DNA of 42,264 nucleotides from Planctomycetota bacterium (GTDB taxonomy: Bacteria > Planctomycetota > Phycisphaerae > Phycisphaerales > SM1A02), in the NCBI GenBank assembly GCA_022563315.1, contig JADFNO010000010.1, positions 1 to 42,264 on the forward strand, written 5' to 3'. The notes beneath the pieces were generated by a model that saw only the letters and a program-made list of their open reading frames with translations, was not told the origin of the DNA and made no database searches. Positions 8,978-16,091 of this stretch are shown here, in pieces. Numbering within the stretch: position 1 is the stretch's first letter; every line of letters starts with the position of its first letter. A program made the translations under genes and the position numbers.

Positions 8978-11116
8978 TCAGTCGCCATCGGGGCCGGAGA
9001 TCGGCACTGAGTCGGGTAGGAACGACGCAAACCGTGGATCAAGCTCTGCGGCGCGGCGCAGATGACGCTGGGCCTCAGCGGCGAGGCCGAGCTGCAGTAG
9101 AACACGTGCAAGGTTGAAGTGCGGCTCGGCGTATGTCGGCCGGAGCTTGATGGCGTGCTGGAAAGACTCACGCGCGGCGTCGTGCTCACCGCGCTTGGCC
9201 AGCAGAAACCCGAGGTTGTTGTGACTTTCTGGATCGCGCGGATCGAGACGGATCGCCTCGCGATATTGCTCGATCGCCTCCCCCTCGTGTCCCATGACCG
9301 CCAACATCACGCCAAGATTGTAATGGGCCGGCGCGGAGCTTGGATCAATCTCGAGCGCGGTGCGCAGCTGCGCCGCCGCTTGTTCCAGATCACCTCCGGA
9401 CGCGAAGACCTCCGACAGCGCGAGATGAATGCCGGCAGCATCGGGTCGTTCTCCAAGCGCAGCACGATATTCGGTTACCGCAAGAGCGCGATCACCCACG
9501 GTCAGAGCGATTCCAGCCAGAACCTGGTGCGCTTCCGCCCGCACATGACTTAGTTTCACATGACCCTCGTCCGCACCTGTGGCCGAAGCGACGATCGAAA
9601 GCTCACGACGTGCCTCTTCGATCCGTCCGCAGCGGGCCAGAACGCGCGCCAGCTGAAGACGCGATTCATAGTCACGCGCATCGCGCGCCAGGATGCGCCG
9701 ATAGTACGGCTCAGCCGGCGTCGGCGGAGTGGAAAACGAATACAACGACGCCAGCCGGTGGTCCAGCCGAGGTGACTTGAAGAGCCCCCACCGCTCGCAC
9801 GATTTGAAGTGTCCCAAAGAGGCGGCCACCAACGTCATCGGCGGGTTCGTGCCCTCGTGATCGAGATACCACGCGATGCGATCGAATCCGCGGCCGCCTT
9901 GAAACTCGTGGTATCGAATGAAAGCACTGTGAATGACAAACGCTCCAAGGACGGTCATCAACACCGCGAAGCGGATACCCGAGGCGGTGACGCGGTCTGA
10001 GCGTTTGAGCTGGAATTGATTGAGGCGAACGTGCGGTCGGGTAGCGAGCCTCAACGTCAACACGGCCAGGTAGGCGAAGATGCCACCGAGTCCGAGCGTC
10101 ATGAGGAACGGCACGAGGTCGTACAACCCACGGAAGATCAGCAGTGTCGCTACCCAGACGACCGCCATCAGCACGTCCTCTGACAATGTGAAGTCGTAGG
10201 GAAGGCGTCGGCGACCAACGCGACTGAACGAGCGCAGCAAGGACGGCCGGGTAAACCCGTACGCAAGCACCTGATTCGGACAGGCGCTGACGCAGTCCAA
10301 GTCCTTTAGGCAGGCCGGATCAACGACCATGCCGTATTCGGCGATTTCCTCGTGGATGCGAACGTGTGATTGACATACGGCCGTGCAATGCCCGCACTGT
10401 TCGCATGATCCTTTGGCGATGATGCGACCCGGCGCGATGCGATCGGCCAGGGCGAAGACGACGCCATACGGACATCCGTATAAACAGAACGATCGTGACC
10501 CGAGCACATAGATGATCGCGAAGCCGCAGATGAGGAAGGTGACGACGGCGATCCCCGGTCCGGGCAGATTGCGCCAGAAGTCAGTGGTGACGAATGACGC
10601 CCAGCCTTGGGCATCGGAGAGGATTCTGATTTGGGGCATCGGGTCGCCGCGCAACAAGCGGGCAATTTGCGGCCAGATGAACATGTAAAAGAGCGCGCCG
10701 GGCGGAACGAGCAGCAGCATGCGGGAGCGCACAGGCTTGGGTCGGATGCCTACTTTGCCCAACAGCCAGGCACAAAGATCTTCCAAGGCCAGAATATGGC
10801 AACCCCATGAGCAGAAGAAGCGCCCGAAGATCGCAGCCGAGAGGAACGCCGCGACCATGAAGAGAAACCCGGCGGTGACGATGCCGAGCTCGAGCGTGTA
10901 CATGACCTCGTTCAGTTCCAACGGTGCGAGCGTCTTGCCGGCAATCTTCCAGTGGGCGATGTGCAGTGCGAAGAGGACGTACACGCCGGCCAGTGTCGCC
11001 GCCCGCCAGCGCCCGTAGCGTGAAGGCCGCTTGGACGGGATATCCTGCGGCTCGGTCGGCGCAGGCGGACTCGTCTTCGACGCGGACCGAGTTGACTCAA
11101 TCACGCCCAGTTTCAT
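8978..11116 (-). CDS. NapH/CcoG-like membrane polyferredoxin fused to C-terminal TPRs
   Basis: The protein is 712 aa. Several membrane helices (around 41-57, 75-97, 133-150, 188-206 and two to three more at ~305-400) carry the NapH/NosR/CcoG-type motifs CSWGC (102-106) and CLYGCP (211-216). A ferredoxin domain follows with CEQCGHCTAVC (238-248) and C269-x2-D272-x2-C275-x3-C279P. The second site has Asp where the second Cys is expected. Residues ~490-700 are TPRs (AHYNLGVMLAVMGHEGEAIE, SHNNLGFLLAKRGEHDAA). The family passes electrons across or along the inner membrane, while the TPR part probably docks a partner on one face. It lies 18 nt downstream of a cupredoxin gene on the same strand, so the two likely act together. 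The precise role is unknown. Confidence 0.85.
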   Translation of the reverse strand: MKLGVIESTRSASKTSPPAPTEPQDIPSKRPSRYGRWRAATLAGVYVLFALHIAHWKIAGKTLAPLELNEVMYTLELGIVTAGFLFMVAAFLSAAIFGRFFCSWGCHILALEDLCAWLLGKVGIRPKPVRSRMLLLVPPGALFYMFIWPQIARLLRGDPMPQIRILSDAQGWASFVTTDFWRNLPGPGIAVVTFLICGFAIIYVLGSRSFCLYGCPYGVVFALADRIAPGRIIAKGSCEQCGHCTAVCQSHVRIHEEIAEYGMVVDPACLKDLDCVSACPNQVLAYGFTRPSLLRSFSRVGRRRLPYDFTLSEDVLMAVVWVATLLIFRGLYDLVPFLMTLGLGGIFAYLAVLTLRLATRPHVRLNQFQLKRSDRVTASGIRFAVLMTVLGAFVIHSAFIRYHEFQGGRGFDRIAWYLDHEGTNPPMTLVAASLGHFKSCERWGLFKSPRLDHRLASLYSFSTPPTPAEPYYRRILARDARDYESRLQLARVLARCGRIEEARRELSIVASATGADEGHVKLSHVRAEAHQVLAGIALTVGDRALAVTEYRAALGERPDAAGIHLALSEVFASGGDLEQAAAQLRTALEIDPSSAPAHYNLGVMLAVMGHEGEAIEQYREAIRLDPRDPESHNNLGFLLAKRGEHDAARESFQHAIKLRPTYAEPHFNLARVLLQLGLAAEAQRHLRRAAELDPRFASFLPDSVPISGPDGD

Positions 11117-11134
11117 GGCGTGTCGCAGCCCTCG

Positions 11135-11590
11135 CTATGTTGGGCGTCGTCGTCGACGAGGACCACACAGCAGTCCACCCGCAACGAGCATCCCAACGCT
11201 GCCGGGCGCGGGGATCACGGTCACGAATGAGATCATGCCGAAGTCTCCATGCGGATGGCAGTGATAGCCAAAGACGCCCGGCTCAAGAAAGGTGAACTCG
11301 AAGATCGTCCCCGGTTCGCCGATGGGCGGACCGCTGAGGAACAATTCCCCCTCATTCCCATCGCCGGGGAATCCGGAAACGACGTTATGGAAGCCCTCGA
11401 CCCACAACCAGCGGACCGTGTCGCCGGGGCTGATGGTCAGCTCGATGTCCATGTTTTGCTGACCGTCGTACGAGAACCAGAACCCCTGGAGCGTGACCTC
11501 GAAGACCTCGGCCTGGGCCCCAGGCGAGGCAAAGAGCAGGATTGTGATCGGCACGGCGGCGAGGAATCCAGTCGACTTGCACAGCTGCAT
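11135..11590 (-). CDS. Exported plastocyanin-like cupredoxin with PEP-CTERM-type tail
   Basis: The protein has 151 aa. Residues 1-27 form a signal peptide ending ...ASPGAQA. The single cupredoxin domain shows a type 1 copper site: His68 in GFHNVV, then Cys111, His114 and Met119 in YHCHPHGDFGM. This matches the plastocyanin/pseudoazurin C-x-P-H-x4-M loop, so it should be a one-electron carrier. The C-terminus is VIPAPGSVGMLVAGGLL followed by an Arg-rich end, a variant PEP-CTERM sorting tail, which suggests membrane retention or processing by an exosortase. AGGAAA lies 7 nt before the ATG. The downstream neighbour, 18 nt away, is the polyferredoxin-TPR protein, a plausible redox partner. Confidence 0.85.
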   Translation of the reverse strand: MQLCKSTGFLAAVPITILLFASPGAQAEVFEVTLQGFWFSYDGQQNMDIELTISPGDTVRWLWVEGFHNVVSGFPGDGNEGELFLSGPPIGEPGTIFEFTFLEPGVFGYHCHPHGDFGMISFVTVIPAPGSVGMLVAGGLLCGPRRRRRPT

Positions 11591-11940
11591 TATCTATTTC
11601 CTACCTCAAGTGAATCGCCGGAAGGCCCAGGGCGGGCTCCGGCTCGGGCCATAGACACTATTTCGAGACAAATATATCACCTTTTGAGCCGAGGGCAACC
11701 ATATTCTCCAGGCCAGCCCCTGATAGGCCGCGGTAGAACCGGCACAGACGCACCCACCCCCCCGATACGGCCAACGGCTCTACGTGCGGCCGCGAGCGGG
11801 GACCGGCCACGACCCGAGACGACACGCAAGCGTTACCGGTCCTACCGCGGCTATCCTTATGTGTGCAGCGGGCGCCGCCGCTGCCCAGGTCGATGGGCGG
11901 TAACGCGACGGATCGCACATGCATGAAAAGGAGGCGCCTC
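11591..11940. other. Divergent intergenic region (cupredoxin / methyltransferase)
   Basis: This 350-nt gap between divergent genes must hold both promoters. On the minus strand there is a plausible sigma70-type promoter at 11671-11698. Just before the + strand gene is AAAAGGAGG with a 6-nt spacer to ATG 11941. I see no RNA gene, repeat or small ORF with a credible start. Confidence 0.5.
11671..11698 (-). promoter_or_regulatory. Predicted sigma70-like promoter of the cupredoxin operon
   Basis: Read on the minus strand, TTGCCC (11693-11698) and TATATT (11671-11676) are separated by 16 nt. These match the -35 box at 4 of 6 and the -10 box at 5 of 6 positions. The site lies ~80 nt upstream of the cupredoxin start. 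It is also the most A+T-rich spot in the gap. Pattern match only. Confidence 0.4.
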
Positions 11941-12771
11941 ATGCGGTATTTGTTTTCCGTCGCGAGTGTGGTGTTGCTGATCGCAATGGCTTTGACGGCT
12001 GTGATCACTGCGCAGAGCAAGCCGCAATCCGACACGGCCCAGGAGGCCGAGGCGAACGAGACGCAGGAGAAGGACCAAGCGTCGTCGTTTGAACCTCCTT
12101 CGCCGCCGGCGTCGGGGCAACGAACCGAAGAGCGGCGCCGCATGGTCGAGACTCAGATTGCTTCTTCGCGCAACGGCCGGTTGCGCATCCGGGACGAGCG
12201 AGTGCTCGCGGCAATGCGCACAGCGCCGCGCCATATCTTCGTACCTGAAAAGATTCGATCACGCGCGTATGACGACACACCACTGCCGATCGGATACGGG
12301 CAGACAATCTCACAGCCGTACATTGTCGCCCTGATGACGGAGCTGTTGGAGCTGACACCGGAGTCGAGAGTTCTCGAGATCGGCACCGGCTCGGCGTATC
12401 AGGCGGCGGTGCTTGCGCAGTGCACGCCCTACGTCTACACGATCGAGATCATTGAGCCGCTTGCCGAGCGGGCGGAGACTGTGCTGCGCAGCCAAGGCTA
12501 CGACACGGTCGCCACGCGGCAGGCCGACGGCTACCACGGCTGGCCGGAAGCCGCCCCCTTTGACGGGATTATCGTGACCTGTGCGTCCGGCCATCTGCCT
12601 CCTCCTTTGTGGGAGCAGTTGAAGCCGGGAGGGCGCATCGTCATCCCCATCGGCGGACCGTATGAGCTGCAGCGACTCATCGTGATGACGAAAAACCAAG
12701 ATGGGACTCGCCGGTCTCGCACCGTCATCAGCGTTCGCTTCGTTCCCATGACGCGCAAGGAGTCGTCGTGA
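11941..12771 (+). CDS. Exported protein-L-isoaspartate O-methyltransferase
   Basis: PCMT methylates L-isoaspartyl residues in aged proteins using S-adenosylmethionine. ATG 11941 is chosen because AAGGAGG sits 6 nt upstream. This start also yields a signal peptide or anchor (MRYLFSVASVVLLIAMALTA, then VITAQSK) and a 276-aa product. A charged Glu/Gln-rich linker (30-65) precedes the catalytic domain. Diagnostic motifs are RMVETQI, the active-site loop GQTISQPYIVALM (Ser124), SAM motif I VLEIGTGSAYQAAVLA (144-159), and the late VTCASGHLPPPLWEQLKPGG. Most PCMTs are cytoplasmic, so the leader implies periplasmic repair, although SAM supply there is unclear. Its stop overlaps the start of the next gene (GTGA), so translation is coupled. 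Confidence 0.88.
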   Translation: MRYLFSVASVVLLIAMALTAVITAQSKPQSDTAQEAEANETQEKDQASSFEPPSPPASGQRTEERRRMVETQIASSRNGRLRIRDERVLAAMRTAPRHIFVPEKIRSRAYDDTPLPIGYGQTISQPYIVALMTELLELTPESRVLEIGTGSAYQAAVLAQCTPYVYTIEIIEPLAERAETVLRSQGYDTVATRQADGYHGWPEAAPFDGIIVTCASGHLPPPLWEQLKPGGRIVIPIGGPYELQRLIVMTKNQDGTRRSRTVISVRFVPMTRKESS

Positions 12772-15209
12772 CGCCAGTGGCGCAGCGGGACGGATCCTTT
12801 CGCTTGGCGTGGCTGGTCTTCTGGTTGTCGGCAGCCGTTCTCGGGTTCGAGATCGTGCTCATGCGGCTGCTGCTCGTGTCCAGTTGGAATCACTTCGCGT
12901 TCGTGGTGATCAGTGTCGTCCTTCTCGGCTTCGGGGCCAGCGGAACCGCCCTCACGGTGGCCCGGGCGTGGGTCCTGCCTCGGAGCAACTGGCTTGTGTT
13001 TGTGCTGTCACTGCTCACGGCCGGCACAATGCCGATTTGTGCCGTGCTCGCACAACACGTTCCAATCGAGGCGCGCTTCGTGCCGGCCCTACTGGCAGAA
13101 CACGCGGCGAGGTGGGTGCTGTACTGGGCAATACTCACGATCCCGTTCTTCTTTGGAGCAGCGGGGATCGGTTTAGCGCTGATGTCAGCGAAAGGCCGCA
13201 TCGCCGGAATCTACGCCTCGAACCTCCTCGGAAGCGGCGCCGGGGCATTGCTCGCACCGGTGCTGATGACGGTCGCACCGCCACAATGGCTGCCGCTGCT
13301 CCTTGCCGGCCCGGCCGTGGTCGGCGGACTGGCCCTGGCGCCTCGACGACCGAGCATTCGATACACGGCTTGGACGGTCCTGTTTGTCGCCGTCACCGCG
13401 TTTCTCGTTCTCGATCCGCCGCATCTGCGGTTGGATTCATCAAAATACGCGGCGCAGATTCAACAGTGGGCGCCGCCGTTTACGCCGCAGCGTATTGCAC
13501 GCGCGTACGGTCCACGGGCGACGGTCGAGGCGTACCAAAGCGAGGCCATGCACGATCTGCCGTTCCTTGGCCTCGGCGAGTCACCTCCACCGATCACTGC
13601 GATTGTCATTGACGGCCACCGAGCCGGCTCCGTCTTGAACGTTGCCAGCGCTGCCGAAGCGAGCGTGGTCGACCAAACACTGATGGCCGCGCCCTACGCC
13701 TTCGCCCCGGACCACCCGCGCGTCGCCCTGCTGGGGGAAATCGGTGGGTCGAACGCCTGGCTTGCCGTGCGCCGCGGCGCCGCCAGCATCGACGTCGTAC
13801 AACCGTACCCAGCCGTGTTCGAAATTCTGCGTGGACCGCTGCGCGAAGACGGCGGGGCAGTGCTTGCGCATCCGCTGGTCCATCCCATCTGCGCCGAACC
13901 CAGACACTTCATCGAACACACACCGAATCAATACGATCTCATCCAGGTGGTCGCCTTGGAATCATCGGCGGCGGGATCGGGCGGCGTGGCCGGGCTCGGC
14001 CAGGATTTTCTCATGACCGAGCAGGGCATCACGGCCTGCCTGAAAACGTTGCGCGGCGACGGGCTGCTCTTCGCGTGTCGCGGCATTCAGACCCCGCCCC
14101 GCGACAACCTGAAGGTTCTGGCGACATTCATTCGCGCTCTGGCCGGAATCGGCGTCACTGAACCGGACCGACACATCGTCATCGTGCGCGACTTTCTCGC
14201 CGTGTGTACCATCGTCAAAGTATCGCCGTGGACGTCTGACGAGATCGACCGCTTGCGGGAGCTTTGCCGCCGGCGCCAGCTCACACCGGTCTGGTTTCAA
14301 GGCATTCGAGACGACGAGCTCAATCAACCCGACGCGCTTGAGTCGCCTCCGGACGGCGTCGGCGACTGGTATCACTATGCGGCGCGCAATCTCTTCTCGT
14401 CGAACGCAGACCAGTTCATCGACGACTGGAAATTCGACATTCGACCCGCCACTGACGATCGACCCTTCTTCTACGATTACTTCAAGCTTCGATCATTGCG
14501 GGCACTCAAGGATGCGTACGGCGAGCTGTGGTTAACACGAACGGAGCTGGCCTTTCTCTTCATCATGGCCGCGGCAATCATTGTTTCCGTGGTCGGCGCG
14601 GCGCTGATTCTGGCCCCTCTTGCCGTTCTGCGCGGCGCGAGGTTGGGATCCCGTCGCTTCGCTACCTTGTCGTACTTCGCCGCTATCGGACTGGCCTACT
14701 TGCTGCTCGAAATGGCGTTGCTGTCGGCGTTGACGCGCGCGATCGGCGACCCGGTCTTGAGCGCGGCGGTGACGATCGCAGGCTTTCTCATCTTTTCCGG
14801 GATGGGGAGCCTGACGGCCCAGCGGCTCACCCCCGCAAGCACGCGGACCGTCGCTCGCTTGTTCGTCTTACTTCTCGTTATCTGCTGCTTGACGCTTCTT
14901 GCACTCGATCCGTTGACGTCGCTGATCAGCGGTTTTCCGGAACCGCTCCGCTTGCTTCTGGCGCCACTGGCGATCGCTCCGCTGGGTTACATGATGGGTT
15001 TCCCAATGCCGCTTGCCTTGGCCCAGCTCGAACGGGCGGCGCCGTCCGTGATCCCGTGGGCTTGGGGCATCAACGGCTTTGCCTCGGTCGTCGCAACACC
15101 TCTGGCGATGATGGTTGGAATGACGTGGGGATTCACCTGGGCAGGGATCGCAGCGATCGGACTCTACGGCACTGCCGCCTTGGTCTTCACCAAGCTTTCC
15201 CGCCGGTGA
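12768..15209 (+). CDS. Polytopic membrane protein with spermidine-synthase-like domain
   Basis: The protein has 813 aa. The GTG start overlaps the PCMT stop by 4 nt. About six N-terminal helices (from ~14 to ~215, beginning LAWLVFWLSAAVLGFEIVLM) precede a soluble ~300-residue region. That region resembles the Rossmann/SpeE fold of membrane spermidine-synthase-like proteins: RVALLGEIGGSNAW as the motif I-like turn, then VVQPYPAVFEILR and DLIQVVALESSAAG. A further set of C-terminal helices starts with ELAFLFIMAAAIIVSVVGAA and ends with AIGLYGTAALVF. Family members are widespread in planctomycetes, but few have been assayed and true spermidine synthase activity is not established. The canonical SAM motif is weak (GEIGG). 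Coupling to a methyltransferase gene suggests a joint task. Confidence 0.75.
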   Translation: MTPVAQRDGSFRLAWLVFWLSAAVLGFEIVLMRLLLVSSWNHFAFVVISVVLLGFGASGTALTVARAWVLPRSNWLVFVLSLLTAGTMPICAVLAQHVPIEARFVPALLAEHAARWVLYWAILTIPFFFGAAGIGLALMSAKGRIAGIYASNLLGSGAGALLAPVLMTVAPPQWLPLLLAGPAVVGGLALAPRRPSIRYTAWTVLFVAVTAFLVLDPPHLRLDSSKYAAQIQQWAPPFTPQRIARAYGPRATVEAYQSEAMHDLPFLGLGESPPPITAIVIDGHRAGSVLNVASAAEASVVDQTLMAAPYAFAPDHPRVALLGEIGGSNAWLAVRRGAASIDVVQPYPAVFEILRGPLREDGGAVLAHPLVHPICAEPRHFIEHTPNQYDLIQVVALESSAAGSGGVAGLGQDFLMTEQGITACLKTLRGDGLLFACRGIQTPPRDNLKVLATFIRALAGIGVTEPDRHIVIVRDFLAVCTIVKVSPWTSDEIDRLRELCRRRQLTPVWFQGIRDDELNQPDALESPPDGVGDWYHYAARNLFSSNADQFIDDWKFDIRPATDDRPFFYDYFKLRSLRALKDAYGELWLTRTELAFLFIMAAAIIVSVVGAALILAPLAVLRGARLGSRRFATLSYFAAIGLAYLLLEMALLSALTRAIGDPVLSAAVTIAGFLIFSGMGSLTAQRLTPASTRTVARLFVLLLVICCLTLLALDPLTSLISGFPEPLRLLLAPLAIAPLGYMMGFPMPLALAQLERAAPSVIPWAWGINGFASVVATPLAMMVGMTWGFTWAGIAAIGLYGTAALVFTKLSRR

Positions 15210-15271
15210 CGCGAACAAACCAGGCGCCTGCAAACGCCGGCGCCGTCGTCGCTCGCACCGATGCGTGACCA

Positions 15272-16015
15272 CTACAGTGCCAGCACCTCTCCTTCGCGAA
15301 GCGGGCGCAACGCCGTCTGGGAATCATCGAAATCATCAGGCAAATGGACGAGCCTGATCTTGGCCCGCAACGCCTTCGGCAAGGCGTTGAGTTGCTCGAT
15401 CGGCGTGTGAGCCGGAGCCGAGCCGGATTCATGCACAATGACATCAGCTTGGCTGAGCCATTCGATGTGTTCCTGTTCAAACGGCGTGTCGCCCGACCAG
15501 CCGAGCGTCGTTCGCCCGTCGCTGATCAACAAGCCGATGGTCGGGATCGGATGGCGCGTGCAACGACACTGTACGGTGAGCCCCAACACCTCGGCCTTGG
15601 CGCCCGGTTCAAGAATGTGCATGTCGAAATAATCGTGCAGGGTTGCGAGGGGTTTGGCCGTGCCGGCGCGATCCATGGCCGGGGCCAAGCGCTCCCACAT
15701 TCGCTCGGCGGACGCACGGCTTGTGTGAATCCTCGGTCGAGCGCAGGTTCCATCGCATTGTCGAACGTGTGCCTGCCAGAAGCCGAACGCTTCGAGTCCC
15801 CCGCAATGATCGCCGTGCAGATGCGTGATAATGATGTCCTGAATATCGTCGAGTTGGACGTCCCACCCGGCCCGTCCGGTTGATTCACGAAGCACGCGGT
15901 GAATCAAAGCTGGGCAGTCCAAAAGCACATAGCCTTGCGGGGCCTGGATCAGCGCACTCGTGTTGAAATGCGAGCGCGTGAAGGCGTCGCCGATTCCCAG
16001 GATCAGCACTCGCAT
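15272..16015 (-). CDS. Metallo-beta-lactamase-fold hydrolase, RNase Z-like
   Basis: The protein is 247 aa. GGAGGG lies ~8 nt before ATG 16015. The zinc motif HLHGDH (65-70) is intact, as are SGDTPFEQEHIEWL (the Asp ligand region), RHPIPTIG (a probable His ligand), and a late LVHLPDDFDD His. The N-terminal MRVLILGIGDAFTRSHFNTS and the overall layout match RNase Z-type/lactonase MBL proteins. There is no signal peptide, so it is cytoplasmic. It lies 76 nt downstream of the ten-haem cytochrome on the same strand and may be the last gene of the electron-transfer operon, or an independent gene. Substrate unknown. Confidence 0.8.
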   Translation of the reverse strand: MRVLILGIGDAFTRSHFNTSALIQAPQGYVLLDCPALIHRVLRESTGRAGWDVQLDDIQDIIITHLHGDHCGGLEAFGFWQAHVRQCDGTCARPRIHTSRASAERMWERLAPAMDRAGTAKPLATLHDYFDMHILEPGAKAEVLGLTVQCRCTRHPIPTIGLLISDGRTTLGWSGDTPFEQEHIEWLSQADVIVHESGSAPAHTPIEQLNALPKALRAKIRLVHLPDDFDDSQTALRPLREGEVLAL

Positions 16016-16091
16016 CGTCCACCCTCCGTCTCAATGGGCTCGCCGCGGCTCACGCCGGTCTCGAAATCCTGGCGCATCTGTCCTTGAGCGG

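Noticed and set aside
15210-15271. Possible terminator between convergent genes (GGCGCC repeats)
   Set aside because: The hexamer is self-complementary and the stem is short, with no U-run, so it is not a supportable terminator.
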